A stretch of 64,000 nucleotides of DNA, taken from Chlorella sorokiniana. Taxonomy: Eukaryota; Chlorophyta; Trebouxiophyceae; Chlorellales; Chlorellaceae. The notes beneath the pieces were generated by a model. It was not told the origin of the DNA. It saw nothing but the letters and a program-made list of their open reading frames with translations, and searched no databases. Below, piece by piece: positions 10,685-22,200 of this stretch. Every line of letters starts with the position of its first letter. Position 1 is the first letter of the stretch. The position numbers and the translations under genes are program-made. The stretch is taken from the NCBI GenBank assembly GCA_025917655.1, contig CP084612.1:1364001-1428000 (forward strand), in the 5' to 3' direction.

Positions 10685-13600
10685 ATGTCCTGCTGCAGGG
10701 GCGCAGGCCTCGCCGCCGCAGCTCTGCTGCTGCTGGCGCTTGCCACAGCGCCAGCTTCAGCACAGCCTGACGCGGCAATTACTCGGCTGTTGCGCCACTG
10801 ACCATTGGATACAACAATAACACAGAACTAGCAGCCTTGCAGCTGGCCATTCGCGCGGCAGTCGACATTGCCTCCGCCTTTGCCAATGGTCGGGAGCCAG
10901 AGGCGCGAGTGTCTGCTGCTTCGGCAGCGCCGCCCGAGGGCGTGACGCCCGCCATGCTGGGCTTGGCCATGGGCCAGGTGCTGGCGGCTGCCAGCATGGA
11001 CTCCGAGGCGCTGTCCACCCTGGGGGACCCCCAGAAGATGCCGTGAGACGCGCGGCTGTGCTGGCAACGAGGCTGCCCGCCGCCGCCACTTGCCCTTGCG
11101 CACCTGGCCCTGTGGGGCCGCCAGCGGGGCCCCGCCCCCTGCTGCTCGCGTGACATGCGCTTGTGCCGACCTGCCGCCCCCTCGGCCCCGGTGAAACCTC
11201 TGCAGCATGGGCTGGGGCGACCGCCACGCGCTCTTCCGCCTGCCGGTGCGCGGCATCAAGGTGCGCGGCACGTGCGTCTTCGTGCACGGCTGCTACCACT
11301 CGCCAGAGAGCTGGTTCTATCACAGCCCTCGCTGCCCCCAGTGCACCGGTGAGAGCGGGGGCCGCCGAAGCCTTTGCCATGCCTTGGCGGGCGACAGGCA
11401 AATGCCCGGCGCCAGCTGCGCCCTGACGCTCGTCGGCTCCCGTGCTGCATGCACCAAGCGTCCCTGCCCTGTGCTGTCCTGCTGGGGGCGCCTCCTGCCC
11501 TGCCCAGAGCCGCATTCTGTGCTGGTCCCTGCCTGCAGGCCTGCCCGAGGAGGTGGCTCACACCAAGCAGTGCCTGGCCCGTGGCTACGCGGTGCTGGCG
11601 GTGGCGTCCAAGGACCGCACCAAGTTGATGTGCTTCAGCAGCGCTGGAGACCCCAGCCTCAGTGAGCTCGCTGCCTGGAACCATCCAGCATGACCCCGCA
11701 GGCACACTTGATCACCCCGGCGGCAGCCAAGCCACCCCGCCTGCCCTGACACAACGACTTGTGTGTGGGTGCCCGCCCCAGGCGACCACGCTGACGTGAG
11801 GAAGGCGATCCTGGAGTTCACGGGGCGGTACAACCTGCGCGGCAAGCCGGTGTACATGTGGGGCATCTCGTCCGGGGCCGCCTTCACCATCAAGTTCCCG
11901 GCCACCATGTGGGTCGACGGCCTCGTGAGCGGTGAGCATGCTTGCAGGGGGCGGGCCAGCAGGCATGGGTGGGCAGCAAGAGGGCGTGGCCGGTGGGGAC
12001 GCGGCCCGCTGGCTCGCCAGACACAGCCTGGGACGGCTCTGCCACAGCCAGAGGCTTTGCGCCCGCATGCCTCGGCGACGCAGCATGGCACAGCTGCGTG
12101 CGCTTCCAGTGCTTGTCTCTGCCTGACTGCGCCCCGTGGCGCCACTGCGGCAGAGGTCAACATGCCTTGGGAGAAGAACTGGGGCGCCACCGACGGCAAC
12201 GGCAAGCTGCGAATCAAGTTCCCGCCCACAGCCTACTACATGATGCAGGTGGGTGGGAGGGCGGGGGAGAGCGCAGCGAGTGGCTCTGGGTGGCGGGGAG
12301 TGATGGTGTGGCGGCGGTGGTGCTTGGGTCCCACAGTGTGGGCTCCGCATGCAGCTGTGACAGGCGGTGGCTGGCCGAGTTGGTGACGGCCCTGCCCCTC
12401 AAACCGCCCCTCAAAAACTACCCCCTCCTTCCCCTCCTTCCATGCCTGCAGCGCGACCTGCAGACCAAGCGGCAGATTGAGAAGGCCGTGGACATCCTGC
12501 GCCGCAACGGAGTTTACGCTGACTATGTTTATGTGAGGGGGCGTTGCCGGGAGGGCCCTGGAACTGGGGGCACATTACTCAAACAATAAAAGGTCGGACG
12601 TAGCTGGGTTAAGGCTGGGTGCAGCATCAGCGGCGCGGCCCGCGCAGCAGGGCAGTGCGATGGCAGGACGGTGCACCCACACCACAATCCGCTTTGCGCT
12701 CACACAGCTGCATGGGCCTCCCCGCCCCCTGGCTCCCCCCTCAACCGCAGGTGCCCTCCACCCCCATCTACTCCTCAATCTTCTTCCGCCGCTCCATCTA
12801 CATCACCCGCCAGCAGTCGGCGGTCATCGTGGCGGGCCTCAAGATGATTGGCGCCATCGACCGCAACACCGGCTGGCTCAACTACGACCCCCGCATGGTG
12901 AGCGACAGCGCTGCGTGCGCGTGCTGCTGTGGAAGTGCGTGCGACCGCGGGCCGCTCACGAGCGCTCAGAACGGTGCTCTGTGGCGGAAGCGCGCTGCCT
13001 GACGGCGCCTCATGGCTTGCTGCACCCTGTTCGCCCGACTGCAGCCTCCGCTGCCCACCCCCAACAACACCCCGGGCCGCTGCCTCCCTCACTACCTGTA
13101 CACCACGCCTGCGCCCCCACCCTCCCTTGCGCCTGCCCGGCAGGTGCCCAAGTGGCTGAAGCAGCTGCCCAAGGTGGTGCCGTGGCTGGACAACCGCTCG
13201 CCCTACTACAACCTGAACACCGACGAGAGCCAGATCACGGAGATCATGAACTACGCGTGGGCCTGGCACGAAATCGTGGGGGTGAGCGGGCGCTTGAAGC
13301 AAGGCTGGGGGCGCCGTCGCAGGAGGGTGGGAAGCGGGGCATGTGGAGGTTGCGGCGCAGACGGGGCGCGGCCCAGCAACGGCGCTGTGATGTGGCCTGA
13401 AGGGGGCCAGCGGCTGCTCTGCTGAGCTGGCGCGGGGGGGTCCCGCGCTCTGCCAGCCTGCCAAGCACACAAGTGATGCCTCAGGGGACAAGCCCGCCAT
13501 CCCCCCCCTGCCCCCGAGGATGCGGCCCTGCCAAGGGGGACCAGCCCTGGCCCTGCCACCTGTGCTTGACCCGCTGCCGCCGCCCCGTGCACCCCTCCCG

Positions 13601-14046
13601 CAGAGCACGTGCGCCCCACGCTGATGTGGCTGGAGGCGGGCGGGCGCGCCAACCTCACCCAGCTCTGCGAGATCTACTCGCTGGAGGGCAACCTGCGCTG
13701 CCTGACCGAGCGTCGGGAGGGCTGCCCCGGAATCGACCCCAAGTTCCCCAAGCCGCCGTCGCCGCGCGCCGCCGCCGCCGCCCAAGCCCAAGCCCAAGCG
13801 CCCTCCGCCGCCCAAGCCCAAGCCCAAGCGCCCGCCGCCGCCCAAGCCCCGCATGCGGTCCCCGCGCCCGCGCTCACCCCCACCCCCCGCCCGCCGTCCC
13901 CTCCCCGCCCGCCGTCGCCGCGCCCGGCCAGGCGCCCGCGCCCGCCTCCGCGCCCCCGCCCGCCGCCCCCTCGCCCGCCATCACCTCCCCGCCCGCCATC
14001 CCCGCGCCCAACCAGGCGCCCGCGCCCGCCTCCGCCTAAGGCCTAA
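10685..14046 (+). CDS. Secreted alpha/beta-hydrolase with Pro-rich (HRGP-like) tail
   Basis: Predicted secreted esterase-like hydrolase, substrate unknown. The ATG at 10685 begins a signal peptide (GLAAAALLLLALATAPASA), chosen over in-frame upstream ATGs because it sits directly on the hydrophobic core. About nine exons follow, with clear GT-AG borders. They give NYSAVAPLTIGYNNN, then CVFVHGCYHSPESWFYHSP (oxyanion-hole HG, about 11275), GYAVLAVASKDR, and VYMWGISSGAAFTIKFP (G-x-S-x-G nucleophile elbow, about 11850). After these come EVNMPWEKNWGATDGNG, IYSSIFFRRSIYITRQQ, MNYAWAWHEIVG and LTQLCEIYSLEGNLRCL. The last about 100 residues (from about 13745) are Ala/Gln-rich, then a run of PPSPPRPPSPRP repeats, as in volvocine/Chlorella cell-wall hydroxyproline-rich proteins. 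One base appears to be missing near 10773, just after the signal peptide. Confidence 0.72.
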
Positions 14047-14808
14047 GGGCCGGAGGGGGAGCGCCGTGCTGTCATCCAGCTGCGTTGGGCGGCCTGCCGA
14101 AGGTATTTGCTCTCGGCTGCAGACCGCCCCACTCCCGCCAGATCCCTGGCCTGACCCGGCCCCTGTAGACAGCTGCGAGGGGTGGCCAGACGCCGCCCGG
14201 CGGTATGCACGCCGCACAGCAGACGGCCAGTCCGGAGAGAGGTACCTGCCAACCCTATCCAGAACTGCAGGGCACAATGCCCTATACCTGCGGTACACAA
14301 TGCCATACCATGAGATCATTGTCTGCAACCTACTTGTTTTAGACTGGGTCCGAAGGCACCATTTTTCAGTATTCATCCCTGCGTCTGAATCCCCTTATTG
14401 CTGCGCCCACACCCTTCCATCCATGTAATCAGGTTTTTTACGTTTCTTGTGGGGGTGCAGCACAGGGTGTGAGGGACCCAAAGGGCACCCATCACTCACG
14501 ACGACATCAACATGAACAACAGCCTTGTCTTTGGCAGCTCCTGGCTCTGATGTTCTGGCACCGGCGTGTGGGCGCAGGCGCTTGGCGGCGCATCTCATCA
14601 ACCAACCTGCGATGCCAGGGGCAAGTCACAGCGTATCGAAACCCTCTATAGCATATTGCAACAAGGAACTTGTGGCGCTGTCCATCGGCTTAGCCCTTCT
14701 CCTGCCTGGCAGCTCACGTCAACTTGCGCGGCACGGCAGTGCAAGCCGCGCGCTCCTCTGCTGCATGGTGTTAGTGTCTGACGTTGCGAGCGAGCGTGTG
14801 CATTGTTC
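14047..14808. other. Intergenic stretch with TGTAA signal
   Basis: About 760 bases between two plus-strand genes. It holds a TGTAA at 14424-14428 that probably ends the hydrolase transcript. I see no gene in either strand beyond short composition-driven ORFs. Confidence 0.45.
14424..14428 (+). terminator. TGTAA poly(A) signal of the secreted hydrolase
   Basis: First TGTAA downstream of the stop, about 380 bases away; a long 3' UTR would be implied. Confidence 0.4.
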
Positions 14809-16081
14809 ATGGGAGGCAGCGAGCTGCAGGCGCTGGTGGCTCGACTGACCGCCGGTGCCGCCTCGCCCGCTGAACGTGCCGTGAGGCTCCACGACTTTGT
14901 GCGTGACCTCCGCTTCGGCTTCACAGCCTTCTTCGACGCCGCCCCGCCCCTGCGCACAGTGAAGAGCGACAGGTGGGGCATGCCCTGCTTGCAGATGCTT
15001 TGCGCAGCGCACAGGCATGCCGTGGAGGCGAGCTCACTGCGTGCCGCCACGGTGCGGTGCATAACCAGACAGCCTGACCCCTCCGTCTTCCCTGCATCCC
15101 TCAGGGGCCACTGCAACCCCAAGGCCACCCTGTTTGTGGAGCTGCTGCGGGAGGCGGGCTTTGAGGCGCGCATCTGTGCGGTGAACATCCGTGCCGACGT
15201 GCTGGCGGGCTGCTTCCCAGAGGGGGCGGCGCCAGCAGCGGTGACGCACACGCTGACCGAGGTGCGGGTGCCCCCCAGGAGCGCTGGATCAGGCTGGACA
15301 GCTACACAGTGGACCGGTGCGGTGCAGAGGGGGCATCGAAACTGGTGCATTGGAATGCTGCAGGCCGGCCGACTCGGTCAGCCCGCCAAACTGGTGCGGG
15401 CATGCCGGCCGTTGAAGCTCTTTGTGGATGTTGCGTGCTTAGTTCACGTCTGTGATCCCCCGTCTCCCCGCTTGGCGGGACTGCTGGCGCAGGCCGCTGC
15501 ATGAGGCCGCCGTGGCACGTCTGCGGCTCGGGCCGCCAGCTGGGCTGGGGTGTGCACGCGGGCGGTACGGTGGACTGGGACGGCGCCTCCGACGCCTTTG
15601 CGCAGCTGGTGGACCCGCCTGCCATGGTGCTGCAGGAGCTCGGCACCTTCGACAGCTTGGCACAGGTGCGTGTGAGCGGGTGGGTGTGGGCAGGGGCCAA
15701 ACAGGACGGCATCCAAGCTGGCGATGGCTGCCAGCCTCTGCTGCCGCGGTGCCGGCACCGCCGGGTGCAGCTCGGCACCTTGAGCTGCTGTTTACCGCTT
15801 GCGAGTATGCCTGGCTGGGCTGGAAATAGTCCCGTTCAACTGGTCGGTGCTGGCTGGGCTCGCCGATGCTTGCCTCCTGACTGCTGCTGCCTCCCCGCCT
15901 GCTGCGCCAGGTCATGAAGCACCCTCAGTACCTGCACCGCGGCCCGTTTGGGCTCTCCTACAGCTCGCTGCTCCGCCCCGCCGCCGCCCTGCTGCCCGAT
16001 GGGTGGCTGCAGCGCGCCCTCAACGCCAGGGTGGATGCGCTGCGCCGCGAGGGAGCGCAGACCGCGGCTGGCAGCGCCTGA
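14809..16081 (+). CDS. Transglutaminase-like domain protein
   Basis: Papain-fold transglutaminase-like protein of the small type found in bacteria and algae, probably acting as a thiol hydrolase or peptidase rather than a true cross-linker. The first in-frame ATG is 14809 (MGGSELQALVARLTAG). Exon 1 holds RLHDFVRDLRFGFTAFFD and ends in VKSDR. Exon 2 starts with GHCNPKATLFVELLREAG, which supplies the Cys, then EARICAVNIRADVLAG, VTHTLTEV (His) and ERWIRLDSYTVD (Asp), completing a Cys-His-Asp triad. Exon 3 has GWGVHAGGTVDWDG, DAFAQLVDPPAMVL and LGTFDSLAQ. Exon 4 (VMKHPQYLHRGPFGLSYSS) ends at 16081. Frame breaks occur in the C-run near 15276, just before the catalytic Asp, and near 15540. Confidence 0.72.
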
Positions 16082-16362
16082 GCCACTCCCTGCGGCTGCG
16101 TGAAGCTGCGTGCTTGCTTTCGCCCTGCGCAGCACATGCATGCCGCTCTCCAGGGCACCTTGCCTCCATACTGCATATCATTTCCAGTTCTACCTTTGAT
16201 TCATTTTTATTTTGACCATAGCATGATGGCCCAGCTTTGTGTACATCAGATGTGAAGGAAACCGCAAAAGCAACGGGCAAACACCCAGCGCGACTGTCGC
16301 CTCAAGACTCTCTGCATGCAGTGTGCAGCTGCGGACACGTCAGACGCAGGACCCCGGGGCCG

Positions 16363-17389
16363 TCAGGCCTCTCCCAGCTCATCCTGCAGGTCGCCCCCTG
16401 CATCGTCCTTGTTCGCATCCTCATCCTCCTCCCCCATGTGCTGCCCGCTGAAGTCATACTGGCCTGCACACTTTGGAGGGACACCGCGACTGGGCTGCCG
16501 GCGGCCGCTCTGGCAACGGCTGGCCCTGCACGAGTGCTAGTAGTACTACTAGTGCCAGCACTAGTGCCAGCCGATCCCTGCTGATCCCATGCACACCAGC
16601 CCCGCTCTCTGCACCCTCGGTTCTGCAGAAGCAGCAGCTGAGTCGCTGCCGGCAGCAATGCGGCATTGTTGTCGCCCCTCCTTCCCTCTCCCGCGCCCGC
16701 CACTCTCGCCTGCTCGGCAGTCTGCCGCCACCGCCTGCACATCGGCGCTCGGGTCAGCCAGCTGCTCGTAGATCGCGTTGTCCAGCCGCTCCCAGTCGGC
16801 TGTTGTAAAGGCGGTTCCAGGGTGCGTGCAGAGGGCCAGCGCGTCGCCGTGGACCTGCATCATGCAGCAGGAGGGGGCGAGCGTGTTGGAGAGGCTGCCC
16901 TGGCGCCGCGCGGCCAATCCTGGAATCGGTGTCGGGTCGGCAAGTCAGCTGGCGCGCCATGGCACAGCCAGGCTGCAGGCTGTGTCATGGTGAGGTTGTG
17001 CCGGATGTGTGTGTCAAAGCCCACCTGGACCCCCAAATGCTCCTTGCTCAGGCCGGAGGTCAGCCGCCTGGCCGCCGCGTTGACGGGGCCGCTGCTGCTG
17101 GCGTCGTATACTAGCACCAGGGGACGCCCCACCGCCCCGCTGAACGGCACATCTGCCAGCAGGAGGTGCTCTGGATCTGCTATGCGTTTGCAAGGGAGGC
17201 CGCACGTCAGGTAACCTCACAACTCGATCCGGCGTGCTGCTGTAGAGCCGCCAGTGCCGCACCTGCCCCCGGCAGAAAAGTGGCGTAGGCGCTGGGCAAT
17301 ATGGCGTTGCAATCATAAGGGGGTGCCGGAACGTCAATCTCTTTGATATGATGGTCGAGTGCTGTGAACAACAGCCCCCGCTGCAACAT
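16363..17389 (-). CDS. Unrecognised protein with acidic C-terminal tail
   Basis: A multi-exon minus-strand gene that I cannot assign. A possible start is the ATG at 17389 (MLQRGLLFTALDHHIKEIDV), but a CAG acceptor directly upstream suggests an earlier exon. Downstream come NAILPSAYATFLPGAGAALA, then ADPEHLLLADVPFSGAVG with PLVLVYDASSSGPVNAAARR and HLGVQVGFDTHIRHNLTMTQ (about 17180-16990). A further exon has LSNTLAPSCCMMQVHGDALA and TTADWERLDNAIYEQLADP (about 16900-16740). The last exon, from about 16455, encodes YDFSGQHMGEEDEDANKDD and a short acidic end at 16363. The alternating beta/alpha pattern, with short hydrophobic strands and no membrane segment, suggests a small soluble fold. A proteasome-assembly-chaperone-like fold is one weak possibility. 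Confidence 0.5.
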
Positions 17390-17461
17390 ACTGTGTCGGA
17401 AATCTGCAGGCGCGATGGGATGCACGGTTGAGGCTTCCTGTAAGGATTTTGTCGTTGTCAA

Positions 17462-18083
17462 ACCTCAGGTTTCGACGCTACTTGATGGGTCTGCTGTCTG
17501 CCGTCGCCAACTCTGGGCCTCCGTGCCGATGCCACTGTGGCGCCCTGACCGGCGGCCTTTTCGCATTCGAGCACAAGCGCAGCTTTGCGCACAGCGCCCT
17601 CACTGGCTTCAATTCGTCTTCTTCATTTTCCTGGGACTTCAGAGGGGAGTTGAAAAAGCGGACGAGCGGTGCATGGGAGACTACAGCAGGGCAGCAAGGA
17701 AGGGGATTCCAGCTACACGCAAAAATGTTCAGTGCCTGGGCATCCATCCTGCAAATAGTCGTCGATGTCAGGACTTATTCGAGTCACCTGCTCAAGAAGA
17801 ATTAAAGTCCGATTCAGGTTGAAGCAATGCAAGCTAAGGGTTGCCTCAGCGGCAGTCAATGCGGTCGAGCTGCGGCGCTACCCCGCTTCTTGCCCATGCA
17901 TGATGAGACTTTCAATGGGCGCGCACGCCCATTCCATCTCACTCCAAGCATTCAAGTGAACGTCGTCGCCACATATGCGAAAGCATAGCTGGAATACTGA
18001 CGCATAACTTCTGCCAGTCGAAGTTTGCCTTGCCGACCAGCCTGCTATCTAAGAGTACTGAACGTAGGGTCCACAACCTCGTG
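17462..18083. other. Divergent intergenic stretch
   Basis: About 620 bases between an unknown minus-strand gene and the first NYN gene. It may contain the 5' exon of the minus gene. AT-richer than its surroundings from about 17800 to 18060, as expected for promoters. Confidence 0.35.
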
Positions 18084-19200
18084 ATGAGGTCACAACAGCA
18101 GCCCTGCACTTGCAGCCAGCACCGCCGCTGCTTGTCGGCCAACCACTTGAGGTCGCAGTTCTGCGTCTGGCCGGGCTTGAAGCGCTCCAAGTACAATTCA
18201 TACGCATTTCAATCGCCACCGCCCCCTTCAGCCTCCCAAATCAAGCGGCCACTTCCCTCTGCAGCCACAACGGCACAAGCCGCACGTCAGCCTGCTGCAG
18301 GCACGCATGTGCAAGTGCATATCTTTTGGGATTTGGACAACATCCGGGTGTGCCACATGGGCCACTTGCCGTTGGTGGCCCGCCGCCTGCTGCTTGCTGT
18401 TGGGCAGCTCGTGCTCCCTGGGCCGGGCAGCGAAGACGGCGGCCCCCATTCACGCGATGTCCCAGCAGCGGAGCGGCAACAGCATCTGACCGCCTACGCC
18501 AACGAACACACCCTGGCCAGGCTGGGCGGTCGGCGTGGAGCCACAGGCAGCCACGATGCGCAGTCGCTGGCGGCGCGTTCGCTGGCGCTCGTCGGGGCCG
18601 CCTCGTCGCTGTGCCCGTCAGGCGGTGAGGTGCCCGCTGCACCTCTGTTGTCATCTGCCTGGCTGCTGCGCTGCCGCTGCACAGCCCAGCTGTCGTTTCC
18701 CCATGAACACGCCCTCGGCCATGCAGAAACTCTGCCGACCTGGCAATGAGCGGCGACATGGAGCGGCTTGCACGCCAGCTAGCACCCAGCAGCAGCAGCG
18801 GCAGCGGCGGCCCAGAAGCCATCAGCTGCCAGGACGGAAGCGCCACCACGCGCCCGCTGCTCGTGCTTGCCTGCGCATCCAACGACGTCGGCTTTGCGCC
18901 TACCCTGCGCTACTCCGCCGCCCGCGGCCTGGCCACCGTCGCAGTCACCGACCCGCTGCGCACTCGGCGGCGGCCGCCGTGGGCGCCGCCCCAGACTACG
19001 GCCGCTACCCGCTGCCCGCCGCAGCGGGGCGCTGCCTGGCTTGGGACGACCGCTGGCTGCCGCAGCAGCAGCAGGCAGACGAAGAAGCGGCTCTTGCGCA
19101 AGCGTGGGCAGCTGAAACGGGCCTGCCGTTGCCGCCGCTGCCATGCGCAGGCGGCGTGGTGCGAGCGTGGGTGCAGCGCAGCGCACTCATACAGGCTTGA
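18084..19200 (+). CDS. NYN (PIN-like ribonuclease) domain protein, copy 1
   Basis: NYN domains are PIN-like, metal-dependent RNases. The start is tentative (ATG 18084). After a Gln/Ser/Pro-rich lead, the exon near 18300 carries the signature strand VHIFWDLDNIR (first metal-binding Asp pair, DxDN). It continues through LPLVARRLLLAVGQLVLPG and LTAYANEHTLARLGG. The second half has DMERLARQLAPSSSSGS, then LLVLACASNDVGFAPTLRYS (strand ending in the SND motif, equivalent to SDxDF) and ARGLATVAVTDPL. The frame then breaks near 18958 and continues as GAAPDYGRYPLPAAAGRC, LAWDDRWLPQQQQADEEAAL and a stop at 19200. The architecture matches the gene at 23634-25207 block for block, so the two are paralogues. 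Confidence 0.68.
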
Positions 19201-19270
19201 AAGGCGGTGGCATCAGCACCTGCCCAGCACCACTATTTGATACCGGCATGAGCACACACTGTATTTTTAA

Positions 19271-22200
19271 CTACTCGCCACCGTCTGAAGGGGCCCACGA
19301 ATAGAGTGGCAGCACGCAGGAGCAGGAAAGCAGTGGCGGCTGATCAGGCGTGTGTGAGGCAAAGATCACGCCGCTGTGACCATCAACGTTGGAATGCCTG
19401 GCAGTGCCCAGCAGGGCACATGCGCTGGCCTGGCTTGCTGGCGCGACGAGCTCAGGTGGCGGTGGCAGGCGTGCCGGGCGTGGAATGCAGCGCATCGGCA
19501 GCCCGTCACGCGGCTGCATCGAAAGCCGGTTCACATGGATGTCCCAGATCGCTCCTGGCCCCATGAGCTGCAGTTTGGGAGCGGGGCAGAAGCTGGGAAG
19601 ATGCTGGGGGCCCACGAGGCGCGGGGCGAGCCCAGCAAGCGCAGCGTAGCAGCAGGCGCAGCAGGCACGGCAGGCACGGCAGGCGGCGGCGCGCACCTCG
19701 GGTGGCAGGCGAAAGGTGAAGCGCGAGAGAAGCAAGGCCAGGGTGGCGTGGGCGTTCATCTTGGCCAGGTTCTGGCCGATGCAGTTGCGCACGCCGCCCG
19801 CAAAGGGCATGAAGCGCTTGGGGGCGGGCCGCGTCCACCCGCAGCGCCTCCTCGTCTTCCAGCAGTTCCAGACCCTGCCCCGAAGCCCCGCCGCCACCCC
19901 CGCGCGTTGCCGCCGGCAGCGCCGCCGCCCAGCCTGCGGCCCGGGTGCGCGCAGAGGCGACTTCTGGAACAGCCATGCTGCAGCGGCAGCAAGGCGAGCT
20001 GAGCAGGGCGTGCCTGCCGCGGCTGGGTCAGCGCCGCAGCGTGGGCGCAGACGCACCAGTACTCTGCCTGCGGGTCCTCCCAGCGCTCGGGCCGGAACTC
20101 CTCGGGCCGCTCCCACTGACGCTCGCAGTTGTGCAGGGCTGCACCGCGGGGGCCACAGGGTTTTTTGACAGGCCAGGGTGCAGCCCCTGGCATGGGCACA
20201 CCCAATGCAGGTACCCACGACCAACAGGCTGTGGAGCCGGTTACCGGGCGGAAAGCCCCAGCCGCGCTGTGCCACCGCTGCCGCTGTGCCCCCGCCCCCT
20301 TCCCCCTCCCCTTCCTGTAGCCACCTCACCATGCACCGCCAGCAGGATCTGAACCCCTGCTGGGATGGTGTGGCCCCCAGGACGACGGGCCTGTCCGGCG
20401 ACACGCGCACCGTGCCGCCGCTGACCGGCACCATGCGCATCGCCTCCTGCAGGCCAGCAGGCGGCCGCGGGTGGCGCAGGCCGGGTGGGTGGGACGGGCG
20501 GCGCAGGCCGCGCTGGCCTCTCAGCAAGTTCCCACCCATTGCGGCCCACCCCAGCACTCCTCACCGGCCGCAATGCTACCGCTGGCCAGCTGCCGCGCTG
20601 CGATTGCAAGGCCCCCAGCTGCTCACCCCTCCCTATTTCACCGCGCGGGCGCCCACCTTCACCACCCAGCTGAGGTATTTGAGCTGGGACAGGTCGGCGT
20701 AGAGGAGGGGGCGGGGGCGGGGGCGGGCGGGGGTCACCAGCAGGCCCAGCGCATCCAGCTCAGCACACACCTGGTGGGGAGGGGTGGTGTGTGTGCGAGC
20801 GCGTGTGTGTTGGGGGAAGAGGGAGGGGGCTGGCTTGAGGAATGTCAAGAGATGAGGGAAGGGAATGCGCAGGTGTTTCCAAGCCCCAACCTTTTCTTCC
20901 GCCTCGGGGTGCTGCGCGAGCAGCATGAGGGCCCACGCCATGGTGTGGCCTGAGGGGGAGCGCAGCGCGACCACAGCGTCAGCCAGCACGGCGCCAAGCT
21001 TCCCGGCTGTCCGGCAGGCGCCTGTCCGGCATGGGTGCCCCCAGCCGCGCCCGCGCTGGTGCAGCGGCATCCCGCGGCTCGGGCACAGCGGCTCACCCGT
21101 GGACTCGCCGCCCGCAAAGAAGAAGAGCCCGATCTCGGCCGCCAGCTGCTCATCGCTGAGCGGCGTGCCTGCAAGGCAGGGCCGCAAGCGCGCGTCAGAA
21201 CCCAGCCACCGCCGGAACAGAAGGCGCCCTGTTGGGCAGGAGCTCGGCAGCTGGAAGGCAGGGGCGGCGGCTGCAGTGGCGGTGCGCGCACCTACCTGTG
21301 TCGGGGTCGCGCAGGCGTAGCAGGTGGGCCGCGATGGAGGTATCCCCCTCCGCGGGCGGGCCCCGCGCCTTGATGCCCGCCAGCAGCGCCCGCATGCGCG
21401 CCTGGTACGTGCGGAGGTGCCGCTCGCCGGCCCGACAGGCCTGTAAAGAAACGCATGGTGGGTTGGGAACCAAAGAAACCAGGGGCAGGGGGAGGCTGGC
21501 GGGTGTGCGGGGATGGGGTGTGGGTGCGCTGAGGATAGAAGCATGCACACGGAACAGCGGCAACCAAAGTGCGGCTTGCTGCAGTTGTGAGCGGGGAACA
21601 GCTGCACGCGGCCAACAGGTGGCGCCAGTCCCTGCTGGCCGTGCAACACAGCGTGCGGGCGGCGGCGGGGCGGCTCACCGGGCGATGCGGCGCAGCAGGA
21701 AGCGGGCCGGGTTGGCGAGGCGTGCCACCACCTCTGCCTCCGCTCTCGTCAGCACCCCAAAGATGTTTTCGGTGTCGATGGCCCCTCCGCCGGCAATGCT
21801 GCCGTCGCCACCCTGCTGTGGTCCCAGCGTGCCTGTCGTGCCCGCTGCGTCGGCAGTACTGCCTGGGTCGGGTGGGCGGTACGCCTTGATGGCTCCAAAC
21901 TCTGTGGCGAAGCCGATGCGGGCGATGACGTCCAAAGACTCACGCTGAGCAGGGTATGTTGGGATGCATGTTGTTTGTACGGCGTGCCCTGCTTGTCTGC
22001 TGGCTGGCCAGCAGAAGGGCAATGGGCACAGTCTTCCTGTGGATGCCTGCACGACCATGCAGGCGACCCGCATGCAGGCTGTCCCATCTGTTGACAGCAC
22101 ACGGTCAGGACTCAGACCCACCTGCAGGAGGTTGTCGACGTCGACGTACTGCTCCGCTCCTGCGCGGTACAGCGCCGTGCACAGCTGCTCCGTCAGCTCC

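Noticed and set aside
14803-14808. Upstream start for the transglutaminase-like gene
   Set aside because: The codon there is TTG; the first in-frame ATG is at 14809.
18084-19200. Calling the frame-broken genes pseudogenes
   Set aside because: Breaks are single bases in G/C runs, occur in essential genes too, and flanking exons keep conserved residues and splice sites.
19271-20557. Single 428-codon minus-strand ORF as the whole gene
   Set aside because: It spans several P450 exons and introns that happen to stay open; ExxR and heme motifs align only after splicing.
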